Assembly (NCBI GenBank): GCA_903875135.1
Contig: CAIQUZ010000113.1
Coordinates: 30,602-94,601 of the forward strand
Reading direction: 5' to 3'
DNA from: an uncultured beta proteobacterium
Lineage (GTDB): Bacteria > Pseudomonadota > Gammaproteobacteria > Burkholderiales > Burkholderiaceae
Length of the DNA stretch: 64,000 bases
Positions 53,475 through 63,195 of this stretch are shown here, one piece after another. Made by a program: the position numbers and the translations under genes. Each line of letters opens with the position of its first letter. Within the stretch, counting starts at the first letter, position 1. The notes beneath the pieces are model-generated. The model was given only the letters and a program-made list of their open reading frames with translations. It made no database searches and had not been told where the DNA came from.

Positions 53475-53512
53475 GCCATTTATACATTTAAGACACAATC
53501 ACTATAAAAAAC

Positions 53513-53540
53513 TTGCACTTAGTGAATGACTGTATATAAT
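53513..53540 (+). promoter_or_regulatory. Candidate lexA promoter
   Basis: TTGCAC (53513-53518) and a perfect TATAAT (53535-53540) stand 16 bases apart. The -10 box lies inside the first SOS box, so bound LexA would block RNA polymerase. Confidence 0.65.
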
Positions 53541-53562
53541 AACAGTGTGTATATACATTCAG
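53530..53562 (+). promoter_or_regulatory. Tandem LexA-binding (SOS) boxes upstream of lexA
   Basis: The first box (53530-53545) fits the E. coli-type CTG-N10-CAG consensus exactly: CTGTATATAATAACAG. A second, weaker copy follows at 53547-53562, with GTG in place of CTG and CAG kept. The copies are 17 bases apart. They imply self-repression of lexA. Confidence 0.85.
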
Positions 53563-53575
53563 GTGGAAATTTATT

Positions 53576-54250
53576 ATGAATCAGCCCTTACCGAAGTTAA
53601 CCGCTCGTCAAGAAGAAATCCTGCAACTTGTCCATGACTCTATTTCAGAAAATGGAGCCCCACCTACGCGTTCAGAAATAGCCCAAAAACTTGGCTTTGC
53701 ATCCGCCAATGCCGCAGAAGAACACCTGAAGGCTTTAGCCAAAAAAGGCTATTTGGAATTAAGCCCAGGAACATCGCGCGGAATTCGCATTCGTGAATCC
53801 ATCCGTCAAACGTCTAAACAGTTAAGTCTGCCGTCTCAAATGCTAGCCCAACTCACACTACCGTTAATCGGACGCGTAGCTGCGGGCGCCCCCATCATGG
53901 CAATCGAACATATAGAACAACAAATCCCTGTCGATCCGAATTTATTTAAAAATGGTGCTGATTACCTGCTCAAAGTAAAAGGATTGAGCATGCGGGATGC
54001 AGGGATATTGGATGGTGACTACTTGGCGGTCAAAAAAGCCTCCGAAGCTCACAATGGGGATATTGTGGTTGCCAGAATTGATGATGAGGTCACTGTAAAA
54101 AGATGGCTGAAGGTAAAAACTAGCTCAGGTGTTCAGATTCAACTTATCGCTGAAAATCCTGACTTCGAGCCTATTATTATTAATGATAATCACCTCGACT
54201 TTTCGATTGAAGGATTAGCTGTAGGTCTTATACGCCCTAATGGGCTATAA
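53576..54250 (+). CDS. lexA: LexA repressor / SOS autoprotease
   Basis: This is a 224-residue SOS repressor with an N-terminal winged helix ([31 protein letters not shown]) and a C-terminal S24 autoprotease. The self-cleavage Ala-Gly lies in GRVAAGAP, the catalytic Ser in [10 protein letters not shown] and the Lys in DEVTVKRW. It represses DNA-damage genes until RecA filaments trigger cleavage. AGGTGG precedes the ATG. Confidence 0.97.
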   Translation: MNQPLPKLTARQEEILQLVHDSISENGAPPTRSEIAQKLGFASANAAEEHLKALAKKGYLELSPGTSRGIRIRESIRQTSKQLSLPSQMLAQLTLPLIGRVAAGAPIMAIEHIEQQIPVDPNLFKNGADYLLKVKGLSMRDAGILDGDYLAVKKASEAHNGDIVVARIDDEVTVKRWLKVKTSSGVQIQLIAENPDFEPIIINDNHLDFSIEGLAVGLIRPNGL

Positions 54251-54251
54251 A

Positions 54252-54274
54252 AAAACTGGGTATCACCCGGTTTT
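54252..54274. terminator. Hairpin terminator between lexA and the lpoB group, probably bidirectional
   Basis: Arms AAAACTGGGT and ACCCGGTTTT pair with one G-T wobble around a 3-base loop. T-rich ends exist on both strands, so it can end lexA transcripts and those arriving from lpoB on the minus strand. Confidence 0.75.
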
Positions 54275-54418
54275 CTAATAATAAAGTCGTTTTCACCAGT
54301 TACTGGCTCCATAAAAGTCCGTGGTGCGGGTGCATCTTTGCCTATCATCTTAATCTCGGCGTTGTTAGGATTGATGCCCGCATCATTCAAACGACGAACC
54401 ACATCGTTACCCAATGAA

Positions 54419-54526
54419 TCACTTGCTGACTTGATCACTTGAGCGGTTATATTCTTTAGCCGTCGCAGTGTCAAACCCAGTCCTTCTTGCGTCAAATGAT
54501 TTAACCACTTTTTTTAAAAACATCAT
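54419..54526 (-). other. Possible disrupted small gene downstream of lpoB
   Basis: This covers most of the 289 bases between lexA and lpoB. From ATG at 54526 the minus strand gives 35 codons of protein-like sequence (MMFLKKVVKSFDARR, then TGFDTATAKEY) and ends at TGA. The next frame then stays open on the minus strand from about 54420 to 54190 (SLGNDVVRRLNDAGINPNN), running through the terminator into lexA. Together they look like one frame-shifted or decayed gene, but I do not recognise a family and chance is possible. Confidence 0.25.
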
Positions 54527-54539
54527 GACGTATTAAAAG

Positions 54540-55130
54540 CTATCGCTTCTCCTGCTTCATGATTTCTTTTTCATCCTGCCATTCGTAAACAGCTGTATCG
54601 GTATTCAGTAACCGCAAAGTAAGGTTGTAATAAACTTCCTTCATCTTTTTATCCGATTGGGGAATATTTGTGATCTCACCCTCTAAAAGGTACTTTGCCC
54701 CCTCAAAATTACCAATCTTTGTTGATGTGTTTTTGTTATACATCCCAGAATTTTGTCTCGCAATTTCACCGGTAATGTTTGTCATGCCATCAGCTCTTGC
54801 GGCAAATTGAACTTGACCACTTTTTAATAGCTGTGTCTCAATTTTGCTAGTAATCAAGGCAGTATCAATATATTGATCCGTTTTATTCTTAACAGGTGCA
54901 ACTGTAATGAGTGGTGGTGTGGGAGCATTCATCACAATGCGTGTTTGCAACAAAGAGCGCGTCATTGACTCAGCTAACATTTGCAAATCTGAAATCCCAT
55001 AGTTCGTGGAGCGGGCTTGAACGCGGGTTGGATCCACATAGGCCACTTTAGGCTCTGATGCACAACCAAATAAAAGAATACTGGCAACACTCACAGCGGC
55101 TATTTTAAAAAAACGATCACAAATTTGCAT
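54540..55130 (-). CDS. Penicillin-binding protein activator LpoB-like lipoprotein
   Basis: This 196-residue outer-membrane lipoprotein has a lipobox LLFGCASEP. The core LITVAPVKNKTDQYIDTALITSK and GAKYLLEGEITNI are typical of LpoB (YcfM), which activates PBP1B in enterobacteria. It is the third gene of a lipoprotein trio with YcfL and a COG3014 protein. Whether it acts on PBP1B in this organism is an inference. Confidence 0.88.
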   Translation of the reverse strand: MQICDRFFKIAAVSVASILLFGCASEPKVAYVDPTRVQARSTNYGISDLQMLAESMTRSLLQTRIVMNAPTPPLITVAPVKNKTDQYIDTALITSKIETQLLKSGQVQFAARADGMTNITGEIARQNSGMYNKNTSTKIGNFEGAKYLLEGEITNIPQSDKKMKEVYYNLTLRLLNTDTAVYEWQDEKEIMKQEKR

Positions 55131-55147
55131 AAATTACCTCTATTGTA

Positions 55148-55519
55148 TTAATACGAGTCAAGTTGAATTTTAAATTCTGTTGCTTCAATTGTAGGAGCAA
55201 CTCCTTCAATCACGGCAGTTCTACCATCTGGGATGACAAGAGGCTTCCATGCTTCATCTGCCCATACCTGCTCACCTTGAGGTCCTAACCACTGAAAGCG
55301 ATACTGAACCGGCTTCGCATTACCCTTATTTTTAATCGTGGCCTGGGCAATTAATAAACCGTTGCGATCAAAACTTTTTAAATCCTCAATTTTGATATCA
55401 CTAGTCTTACCCATTCGAAACGTATGCTGATCAATAAAAGATGAACAAGCAGTCAGTAAAAGCATCGAAACAACTAAAAATAGTCGTGTTTTGAAGGTTT
55501 TTCTCATTTTGGTCATCAT
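55148..55519 (-). CDS. YcfL family lipoprotein
   Basis: This is a small lipoprotein of about 120 residues. The lipobox is LLLTACSS, and the core RFQWLGPQGEQVWADEAWKPL and AVIEGVAPT are typical of YcfL. The start is uncertain: ATG codons lie at 55519, 55516 and 55507, and a TTG at 55534. It lies 17 bases before lpoB. Confidence 0.85.
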   Translation of the reverse strand: MMTKMRKTFKTRLFLVVSMLLLTACSSFIDQHTFRMGKTSDIKIEDLKSFDRNGLLIAQATIKNKGNAKPVQYRFQWLGPQGEQVWADEAWKPLVIPDGRTAVIEGVAPTIEATEFKIQLDSY

Positions 55520-55561
55520 CTCATTTATATTCAAAAAGTTTCTACTGGAGAATCTATTATA

Positions 55562-57112
55562 TTAACGTGTTGGTGCGATGTTAGGTTGACTTGGTGACAG
55601 ATTTAAAGGCGTGGTCATATTTTTTACCACGGAAAAGATAGGCTGCCCCAGATTGAGGGCTCCCGATCCAACATCGCTGGTGGCCATCACTGTTGCGCGA
55701 TCTCGAAAAACCCGCACATAAACAACCGTTTTATCCCCATTAAACGCAATTTGACGCCCAACCAAAGATCCAGTTTGAGTGCGCACCAAAATGCCTCTAA
55801 CACCATTTGGAATTTGTGCTCTAGCCAAATAAATATTCGCCGGTAAATTGGTCCAATGTCTGACATCCGCCGTACTGATTTCCGACATCGTAATGCCCGT
55901 AATAAGTCCTGCAATCGCACCTAAAGTGGCTTGATTGGAATTATTGGGTTGGTTACCTTGGACCGCCTGTTGTGTCCCCACTTGAGCTAAGACTTGGGTA
56001 ATCGCCCGACTGGCAGCACGTAACATATACCTTGGCATCTCATCCCTCAAATCACGGCGCGCCATGCTATCCACATTCGTGACCATATTTAGATTGATTA
56101 ACTGCCCATCGACTGCAAGCTGACCCGGGTTAAAGCGCTCAGTATTCGTTGCAATATAAGGATAAGATACTGTAGCAAAGCGCAACTGACCATTAACAGG
56201 GATAGGTAGATTCACTTTAAAGTTATCCATTAACGGTAAGAAACCCGTCTCAACAATCACCAAGGTGTCCGTGGTACCTGAGGCAGAAGAATTGACGGGT
56301 AAATTGATATTGGCATCTAAATTTTTCAAACCATCCTGTAAAAATGGTAAATCAGGCCTTAACTCAATAGCTAATCGATAACCTGGAGCCGCTAAAGAAG
56401 GTTCACGTAATTTTTCAAAAATAAAACCTGCCAAATAATGAGCTGAGGCACTTTGATATGAATTTTTTAAATTCAAGGTCTCAGGATCCGATAAGGTATT
56501 CACTGGATAGCCACTAATCACTGGATTGCCTTGCATAAATCGATTATCAATCGATCCTTGCATACCTTTAACACCCTTATTTTTTTCTTCTGCAATCGCG
56601 CGATATTTGAGTTCATTGAAGCTCGCCAAGTCCTGTTCGCGCTTGACCATCTTCATCACTTCTACCCGTGCATTATTCCAATCTCCTAACATCAGATGAT
56701 TTAAAGTAATCGAGTATGCCAACTGAGACCCTTCATAAGCTTTCATTTCATAATCTTTGCCAATACCCTCTGAAAGTAAATATCCGCCCAAATTAGAAAG
56801 AGACGATTTTAGAGTGGCTCTTTTCATCTCACTCTGACGCAAAATTTCATCAGCGGACAAAAATTGCCGAGTACTGTCACTAATGCGTGCAGTTCCCATC
56901 AAACGTAAAATACTGCCCTGCTCTAGGTTATAAACATTATTCTTTGATGGGATTGCTTGATCTATGCCCGCATAGGCTGCCGGCAAATTACCCATCGCAA
57001 ATACTTGATGAGCTTGGTTCACTTTCATTTGTTGAGAAACACAAGCACTCACACAAAATAAGATTAATAAGCTAAACCAAGTGATTGATGAACGCTTCAG
57101 AAGTGCTTTCAT
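55562..57112 (-). CDS. COG3014 family lipoprotein
   Basis: This 516-residue lipoprotein has the lipobox FCVSACVSQ. The N-terminal half has helical, TPR-like stretches (GNLPAAYAGIDQAI, LGDWNNARVEVMKM, HYLAGFIFEKLREPS). The C-terminal half ends with a beta-rich region. The family is uncharacterised but is commonly found beside ycfL and lpoB, as here, which suggests a role in envelope or murein assembly. It is the first gene of the trio. Confidence 0.85.
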   Translation of the reverse strand: MKALLKRSSITWFSLLILFCVSACVSQQMKVNQAHQVFAMGNLPAAYAGIDQAIPSKNNVYNLEQGSILRLMGTARISDSTRQFLSADEILRQSEMKRATLKSSLSNLGGYLLSEGIGKDYEMKAYEGSQLAYSITLNHLMLGDWNNARVEVMKMVKREQDLASFNELKYRAIAEEKNKGVKGMQGSIDNRFMQGNPVISGYPVNTLSDPETLNLKNSYQSASAHYLAGFIFEKLREPSLAAPGYRLAIELRPDLPFLQDGLKNLDANINLPVNSSASGTTDTLVIVETGFLPLMDNFKVNLPIPVNGQLRFATVSYPYIATNTERFNPGQLAVDGQLINLNMVTNVDSMARRDLRDEMPRYMLRAASRAITQVLAQVGTQQAVQGNQPNNSNQATLGAIAGLITGITMSEISTADVRHWTNLPANIYLARAQIPNGVRGILVRTQTGSLVGRQIAFNGDKTVVYVRVFRDRATVMATSDVGSGALNLGQPIFSVVKNMTTPLNLSPSQPNIAPTR

Positions 57113-57226
57113 AAAGTTGAATAAAGAGGAATCGTGTCGTTATAGTCCTTAAATGTAACACTTTTGAGTCGAATATAGCATCCAAACCCCCATCAATGTC
57201 TTTAATCGCTTAAAATATGCTCTACC

Positions 57227-59563
57227 ATGAATGCGCCTCGTTCGATTTTTTCGATTCCCTCTGCACCACACCTGAATTCTTACCCAAAATACTGGGCAGA
57301 ATGTTTTGGTCGCGCGCCTTTTTTACCGTTGTCTCGGCAAGAAATGGACGTACTTGGATGGGATACCTGCGATATTATTTTGGTGACTGGCGATGCCTAT
57401 GTAGATCACCCAAGTTTTGGTATGGCCATCATTGGTCGACTTCTTGAGTCACAAGGTTTTCGTGTCGGTATTATTGCCCAACCCGATTGGCAATCAGCAG
57501 ATCCCTACAAGGCACTGGGGCAACCAAACCTCTATTTTGGTGTGACTGCTGGCAATATGGATTCCATGATTAATGGCTACACAGCAGATCGAAAAATCCG
57601 CAAGGATGACGCTTACACGGCAGGTGGTATGAGTGGTAAGCGACCTGATCGTTGCTCTTTAGTCTATGCGCAACGCTGTAAAGAAGCTTATCCAGAAACT
57701 CCTATCGTGATGGGTGGTATCGAGGCTTCACTGCGGCGTATTGCACATTATGATTACTGGCAAGATAAAGTAAGGCGCTCCATTTTGGTCGATGCAAAAG
57801 CTGATATTCTGCTCTATGGGAACGCAGAGCGAGCGCTGGTTGAAATCACACATCGTTTAGCACGCGGTGAAAAAGTGCAAGACATCACCGATGTTCGCGG
57901 TACTGCATTTATCCGCCGTACCTCCGCAAAGAATTTTATCGAAATCGATTCAACGCAAATCGATGAACCTGGCAAAATCGACCCGCCAATCAACCCCTAC
58001 CTCATGCCGGATGAGCAAGCTGAAGCCCAAGGACAAACTTGCGCTAAATCATCTCCTGAGGCAACCGAAGTTGCGGTGAAAGAGCAACCCATACAAATTC
58101 ATTTATCACCGAAACAAAAATTACATCGAGACTTAACGGTTATTCGTTTACCAAGCTATGAGGCTGTCAAACGTGACCAAGTCCTTTATGCCCATGCCAA
58201 TCGAATTTTGCATTTGGAAACCAACCCTGGCAATGCTAGGGCTCTTGTACAACAGCATGGTGAAGGCGCTTCTATCAGAGATGTATGGCTCAATGCCCCA
58301 CCAATCCCCCTCACCACCGAAGAAATGGATTTTGTTTTCGATCAACCCTATGCTAGAGCTCCTCATCCTAGTTATGGTGACGCCAAAATACCCGCTTGGG
58401 AAATGATTCGTTTTTCAGTCAACATTATGCGTGGCTGTTTTGGTGGATGTACGTTTTGCTCGATTACTGAACATGAAGGTCGTATCATTCAAAATCGATC
58501 GTCCGATTCCATCATTCGTGAAATCGAAGATATCCGCGATAAAGTGCCTGGCTTTACAGGAATCATTTCTGATTTAGGTGGTCCAACTGCAAATATGTAT
58601 CGGATTGCCTGCAAATCAAAAGAAATCGAAGCTCACTGCCGCAAACCTTCTTGTGTTTATCCTGATGTTTGCCCGAACCTCAATACGGACCATACTCCAT
58701 TGATTCAGCTGTACCGTCGTGCGCGAGCAATCAAAGGCGTTAAAAAGATTTTAATTAGCTCTGGACTTAGATATGACCTAGCAATTAAAGCACCCGCCTA
58801 TATTAAAGAGTTAGTGACCCACCATGTTGGCGGTTATCTCAAAATAGCACCAGAACATACTGAGGGTGGACCATTATCGAAAATGATGAAACCTGGCATT
58901 GGGAGCTACGATAAATTCAAAGAGTTATTTGATCGTTTCTCTAAAGAGGCTGGCAAAGAACAATACTTAATTCCTTACTTTATTGCCGCCCACCCGGGTA
59001 CAAGTGATGAAGATATGATGCACTTAGCTTTGTGGCTGAAATCAAATGGCTTTCGTGCGGATCAAGTACAAACTTTTTATCCTTCACCTATGGCCACCGC
59101 CACAGCGATGTATCACACAAATAAAAATCCTCTTCGTAAAGTCACACGCGAAAGTGAAACTGTCGACATTGTTCGCGGTGAAAAACGTCGTCGCTTACAT
59201 AAGGCATTTTTACGTTATCACGATTCCAACAATTGGCCTTTATTGCGTGAAGCATTAAAAAATATGGGGCGTGCCGACTTAATCGGTAATGGTAAACAGC
59301 ATTTAATTCCGAGTTATCAACCGCGCATCGATGGCAGCTACCAAAGTGCACGCCGTAAAAATTCGACCCCAATGTCAAATGCCAATCCTGCAATCAAGTC
59401 TAGAGTTTCTGTTAAGACTGTCAATAATCCTCGCGACTTTACAATTCCTGAAACGACTCCTCATTCTAAGCCAAGAACTTCAAAAGGAAGTATTTTGACG
59501 CAACATACTGGACTCCCTCCTCGAGCATCCACAAGATTTTCTTCTAAAAAGAGTAAGGTCTAG
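57227..59563 (+). CDS. YgiQ family radical SAM protein
   Basis: This is a 778-residue radical SAM protein of the YgiQ family, whose reaction is not established. The [4Fe-4S] cysteines are in [18 protein letters not shown] (C-x3-C-x2-C), near residue 405. The N-terminal part has the cobalamin-like fold region [17 protein letters not shown]. The last 80 residues are basic and low in complexity. The gene is followed by a NUDIX gene after 8 bases. Confidence 0.93.
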   Translation: MNAPRSIFSIPSAPHLNSYPKYWAECFGRAPFLPLSRQEMDVLGWDTCDIILVTGDAYVDHPSFGMAIIGRLLESQGFRVGIIAQPDWQSADPYKALGQPNLYFGVTAGNMDSMINGYTADRKIRKDDAYTAGGMSGKRPDRCSLVYAQRCKEAYPETPIVMGGIEASLRRIAHYDYWQDKVRRSILVDAKADILLYGNAERALVEITHRLARGEKVQDITDVRGTAFIRRTSAKNFIEIDSTQIDEPGKIDPPINPYLMPDEQAEAQGQTCAKSSPEATEVAVKEQPIQIHLSPKQKLHRDLTVIRLPSYEAVKRDQVLYAHANRILHLETNPGNARALVQQHGEGASIRDVWLNAPPIPLTTEEMDFVFDQPYARAPHPSYGDAKIPAWEMIRFSVNIMRGCFGGCTFCSITEHEGRIIQNRSSDSIIREIEDIRDKVPGFTGIISDLGGPTANMYRIACKSKEIEAHCRKPSCVYPDVCPNLNTDHTPLIQLYRRARAIKGVKKILISSGLRYDLAIKAPAYIKELVTHHVGGYLKIAPEHTEGGPLSKMMKPGIGSYDKFKELFDRFSKEAGKEQYLIPYFIAAHPGTSDEDMMHLALWLKSNGFRADQVQTFYPSPMATATAMYHTNKNPLRKVTRESETVDIVRGEKRRRLHKAFLRYHDSNNWPLLREALKNMGRADLIGNGKQHLIPSYQPRIDGSYQSARRKNSTPMSNANPAIKSRVSVKTVNNPRDFTIPETTPHSKPRTSKGSILTQHTGLPPRASTRFSSKKSKV

Positions 59564-59571
59564 TCATTTTT

Positions 59572-60096
59572 ATGTGGGAAGTGATTCTTCGGTATTGTTC
59601 CTTATATCCCAATGAGTCTGAATCCTTATTAGAAAAAACTGCTTTTCTAGAGAACCTTCAACATCCTTTTCCACGTGATCTTTTACCCGGTCATATAACG
59701 GCAAGTGGTATTGTGATTCAAGATCAAGCCATGTTACTCATTAAGCATCGTTATATTGGTGAATGGTTTCAGCCAGGCGGGCATGTTGATGCGGCAGAAG
59801 AACCGCTCGATGCCGCTATTCGAGAAGTCGCGGAAGAAACTGGCTGGCAAACCACACCACCTGGTTTGTATGACCAAACACTTCCCATCGATATCGATGT
59901 TCATTTGATTCCAGCCAATCCAAAGAAAAATGAACCGCAACATCTTCATATTGATTTTGCCTATTTATTGGATCCAATCCATCACGGTATCGCTACCGAT
60001 CCTGAAGCCGTCATGTGGGCAAAGCTCACTGACTGTGACGCCCCACGTTTGGCGAGATGCGTCAAAAAATATATGGCTCTAATTAGCGCCCAATAG
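59572..60096 (+). CDS. NUDIX hydrolase
   Basis: This 174-residue protein has a full Nudix box: GGHVDAAEEP followed by REVAEETGW, about residues 66-90. It hydrolyses a nucleoside diphosphate derivative of unknown identity. It probably shares a transcript with the YgiQ gene and overlaps the end of the chromate transporter gene on the other strand by 18 bases. Confidence 0.92.
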   Translation: MWEVILRYCSLYPNESESLLEKTAFLENLQHPFPRDLLPGHITASGIVIQDQAMLLIKHRYIGEWFQPGGHVDAAEEPLDAAIREVAEETGWQTTPPGLYDQTLPIDIDVHLIPANPKKNEPQHLHIDFAYLLDPIHHGIATDPEAVMWAKLTDCDAPRLARCVKKYMALISAQ

Positions 60097-60669
60097 ACCA
60101 CTAGCGCCAACAGTTGCACCAAAAGCCAGTAACCATAAAATATGGATGCGTGTTGTCCAAACTAAGATGAGTGTAATTAACACCACTAGCCAAATTTGCC
60201 AATTATGCTCAAGCACAAAGTCGCCACGCACAATCACCCAACTTGACACTAGCATCGACCCAATAACAACAGGTGCTAAACCTTGTTTAAAAGCAATGAC
60301 ACCTTTTTTTTCACTATTTTTCTGTACCCAGCGGGTGGCGGTGTACGTCAAAATGCAAGAGGGCGTTAAAGCACATAACAAACACATCACAAAACCGATC
60401 AAAGCATAGATGTAGTGCGATTGCCCAATTGGCGTTGCATTAATTCCAAAATTCCAACCCATCATAGCCATCATCAAGGCATTTGGCCCAGGAGATGCTT
60501 GAGCAAGCGAAATTCCAGAAGAAAACTGGGCCTCAGTCAGCCAACCATGCTCATTGATAAAGAATCGATGAAATTCAGGGATGAGTGCAATCGCTCCACC
60601 GATCGCAAAAAACGACATCGTGGAAAATTGCAAAGCAACAGTCAACCAATCAGAAATATCAATGGTCAT
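60079..60669 (-). CDS. Chromate transporter, short-chain ChrA-type subunit 2
   Basis: This 196-residue half-size ChrA protein has about five to six membrane segments. Typical parts are GGAIALIPEFHRFF, the conserved SGISLAQASPGPNALMM and a late SWVIVRGDF. I chose ATG at 60669, which overlaps the stop of the partner gene (ATGA). Paired half-size ChrA proteins act together, most likely exporting chromate or another oxyanion. Confidence 0.9.
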   Translation of the reverse strand: MTIDISDWLTVALQFSTMSFFAIGGAIALIPEFHRFFINEHGWLTEAQFSSGISLAQASPGPNALMMAMMGWNFGINATPIGQSHYIYALIGFVMCLLCALTPSCILTYTATRWVQKNSEKKGVIAFKQGLAPVVIGSMLVSSWVIVRGDFVLEHNWQIWLVVLITLILVWTTRIHILWLLAFGATVGASGLLGAN

Positions 60670-61265
60670 GACTGAGCAGCTCTCTGATGTTGGCGAATGA
60701 TGCACCAATACGTTAAGAGGCAAGAGGATGTTCCCATCACCATGAGCACTGGAATTAAAGGGAATTTAAAGACTGCCAACAATATAAAAGTGATGAGCGA
60801 AAAAATTAATGCGAGGAAGAAACTTAAAGGATGAGTTCGTAAGCTACTGGCCATTTTAAGAGATGTGCCCGCAATCAATCCTGCAGAAACCGCACCCATG
60901 CCATGCAAGGCGGAAGCGATGGCAGGATAGTCGCGAAACTGCTCAAAAAAGATAGCGACTAAGATTAATAAGAGTGCCGGAAAAGTAAAGACTCCTAAAA
61001 CGGCAACGAATGAACCCATCGCGCCAAAAGATCTTGAACCTAGCATCACTAATAAATTAACAATATTGGGACCAGGTAAAACTTGTGCAACAGCCCACTC
61101 CTCGAGGAAAATTTGTTCAGTAAACCATTGACGCTCCTCCACCAGTACACGGCGGGCCACAGGGAATACTCCACCAAAACCCTGCAAGGCAAGCCAAGTC
61201 ATCGCCCAAAAAAGCTCTCCGAGAGATTTTGGGCTTTCTGGGCCCGATGCTAGTTTTTGTTCCAT
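60666..61265 (-). CDS. Chromate transporter, short-chain ChrA-type subunit 1
   Basis: This is a 199-residue half-size ChrA protein. The signature parts are LQGFGGVFPVARRVLVEE, EWAVAQVLPGPNIVNL and GMGAVSAGLIAGTSL. The ATG at 61265 is preferred over a TTG two codons earlier. It is co-translated with the second half. Confidence 0.9.
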   Translation of the reverse strand: MEQKLASGPESPKSLGELFWAMTWLALQGFGGVFPVARRVLVEERQWFTEQIFLEEWAVAQVLPGPNIVNLLVMLGSRSFGAMGSFVAVLGVFTFPALLLILVAIFFEQFRDYPAIASALHGMGAVSAGLIAGTSLKMASSLRTHPLSFFLALIFSLITFILLAVFKFPLIPVLMVMGTSSCLLTYWCIIRQHQRAAQS

Positions 61266-61310
61266 AATCAAGTTTTTAACGAATCAACTAAGAGAATACA
61301 TTAAGATAAT

Positions 61311-62111
61311 ATGAGAGCACTAATAATACTTACTCTTTTAACATTTTTATCTATCGAACATCCTATGGCGCATACTCCAGCATCCCCGATTGTCAAATCC
61401 GAATTAGCCCCCACGGGAAAAATTCGTGCTTCCATTAATGTGGGAAACCCTATTTTGGCTAAGCGTGATGATGAACATTCAAAGCCCTACGGTGTCTCTA
61501 TCGATTTAGCAACGAATTTAGCCCAGGAATTAGGACTTGAACTTGAACTCGTAGTTTTTGACTCTGCCGGCAAGTCGGTAGATGCCGTCACCAATAAAAA
61601 AGCAGATTTTGGATTTTTTGCTATAGATCCGGTACGTGGCAAAGAAATCACTTTCACAAATGCCTATATCGTTATCGAGGGCGCTTATGTGGTTCCAAAT
61701 AACTCGTCTATCCAAACCAATGATGAAGTCGATCAAACAAAAAATCGTATTGTGGTCGGCAAGGGCAGTGCTTATGATCTTTACCTCACACGAGAGATTA
61801 AACACGCACAAATCGTGCACGCACCAACCTCACCAAAAGTCGTTGAGTTTTTTGTCAATGGCGGCTATGAAGTGGGTGCAGGAGTTAAACAACAGCTCGA
61901 GATGGATCTCAAAACGTATCCGACAATCCGTTTATTACCCGGTCGCTTTATGGAAATTAATCAATCGATGGGTGTCAATAAAGATGTTAGTGAAGCCACC
62001 AAAGCCTACCTAAAGGACTACGTAGAGCGAATGAAAGCCTCGGGCTTTGTCGCAGAAGCTTTAGCAAGGCACCACATCCAAGGAGCGGCTGTAGCGCCAG
62101 CTGGCAAATAA
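61311..62111 (+). CDS. Amino-acid-type ABC transporter substrate-binding protein (family 3)
   Basis: This is a 266-residue type II binding protein with a signal peptide ending near HPMAH. It has GVSIDLATNLAQELGLELELV, VDAVTNKKADFGFFAID and FTNAYIVIEGAYVV, as in family 3 receptors. No permease or ATPase gene lies nearby, so it is an orphan in this window. Confidence 0.9.
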   Translation: MRALIILTLLTFLSIEHPMAHTPASPIVKSELAPTGKIRASINVGNPILAKRDDEHSKPYGVSIDLATNLAQELGLELELVVFDSAGKSVDAVTNKKADFGFFAIDPVRGKEITFTNAYIVIEGAYVVPNNSSIQTNDEVDQTKNRIVVGKGSAYDLYLTREIKHAQIVHAPTSPKVVEFFVNGGYEVGAGVKQQLEMDLKTYPTIRLLPGRFMEINQSMGVNKDVSEATKAYLKDYVERMKASGFVAEALARHHIQGAAVAPAGK

Positions 62112-62114
62112 GTT

Positions 62115-62132
62115 GTACTGATTTAGCAGTAC
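62115..62132. terminator. Weak hairpin between convergent genes
   Basis: Arms GTACTG and CAGTAC surround a 6-base loop in the 24 bases between the binding protein and the hydrolase gene. Only a short T-run follows, so termination is uncertain. Confidence 0.35.
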
Positions 62133-62135
62133 CGT

Positions 62136-62897
62136 TTAATACAGGTAATTATCTAAAAGATGTAAGACAAAAAAATCTTTGGCCATTTCTACCTGCTTTG
62201 GATTATTAAAAAACCCGCTTTTGGCATATGTAATCCATTGTTTTTCTTCACTCCGAAATGTTTCTAGCAAATTTTTTTGATGAATTAGATTGGGGTCTTT
62301 GACGAAGGCATAAAAGTCTACTGGACAGTTAATCCTTTTAGCATATTTTAAGAGGCGTTCATGGTGGGCTTGATTCGTACCCCACTGCCCAAAAATAGCA
62401 GCGCTAATCCTCAGGTCCGTTGCAACCACCTCTAACCCATAGGCCGTTCCCATAGATAAACCAAAATAGCCGATATGACGTGCATCAACCTCAGTAAGTT
62501 CACATAAGGCATCAATGGTTAATTTCCAATCCATCACCATGGGTGTAATTGTTTCTTCTCCATCTCTCCATGCTTGATCAAACTCATGTTTCATCATGCT
62601 TTGCTCAACGGTACCCACCCTGCGATCGCCATGCATCGGACCATCTATGGCAGCAACAACAAAACCATATTTACCACACATCAAGTGCATAAAATCCATT
62701 AAATCTGGGGAGTGACGATCCTCATCCTCTTGATGTCCTAAAAGCAGTAATGGGCGAACTCCTGACGATGCTCTTGAATGCCAAACTGTGCCAAAGAAAT
62801 CTTTTTTCTCAGGTTCATTATGAATCGTAAATTCCCTTGCAATGATGCGGGGTTTTAAGGAATAAACTATAGGGGCAGATATCGTATGGAATGACAT
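62136..62897 (-). CDS. Alpha/beta hydrolase (dienelactone hydrolase-like)
   Basis: This 253-residue hydrolase has the nucleophile elbow GLSMGTAYG and AAIDGPMHGDRRVG near residue 79. The late FFVLHLLDNYLY has no clear catalytic His, so the acid and base positions are unsure. The family is probable and the substrate unknown. Confidence 0.82.
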   Translation of the reverse strand: MSFHTISAPIVYSLKPRIIAREFTIHNEPEKKDFFGTVWHSRASSGVRPLLLLGHQEDEDRHSPDLMDFMHLMCGKYGFVVAAIDGPMHGDRRVGTVEQSMMKHEFDQAWRDGEETITPMVMDWKLTIDALCELTEVDARHIGYFGLSMGTAYGLEVVATDLRISAAIFGQWGTNQAHHERLLKYAKRINCPVDFYAFVKDPNLIHQKNLLETFRSEEKQWITYAKSGFFNNPKQVEMAKDFFVLHLLDNYLY

Positions 62898-62975
62898 TTG
62901 TTAATGTTAACCAATTAGTCAATGTAAAGTGAATTTTTAATTCATAAATAATATCAATCAAAATAAAAAATATTG

Positions 62976-63134
62976 ATGATGAAAAAACCGATTATTAAAA
63001 ATCCTGTGGCAAAAAATCTTGCAAAACTGAACAAGAAAGCTGGAGCTCACGGGAAAACAGAAAAGGCACAACGTCGTGGCGCTTCAGTAGCTCTTAAAAA
63101 TAAACTGCTAGATGAGTTATCTGAAAAAAAATAA
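62976..63134 (+). CDS. Small strongly basic conserved-type protein, 52 residues
   Basis: An ATG at 62976 (a second at 62979) opens a 52-codon frame. The protein is very rich in Lys and Arg: MMKKPIIKNPVAKNLAKLNK, then a HGKTEKAQRRG stretch and an end LLDELSEKK. It has no membrane segment. The pattern KNPVAKNLAKLNK resembles short basic proteins known from other betaproteobacteria, perhaps nucleic-acid or ribosome binding, but I cannot name the family. Confidence 0.65.
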   Translation: MMKKPIIKNPVAKNLAKLNKKAGAHGKTEKAQRRGASVALKNKLLDELSEKK

Positions 63135-63195
63135 ATCTAAAAAGACGATCCCAGTTAATTAAGAAACTCCAATTGTTCTTGTGGTGAAGTTCTAC

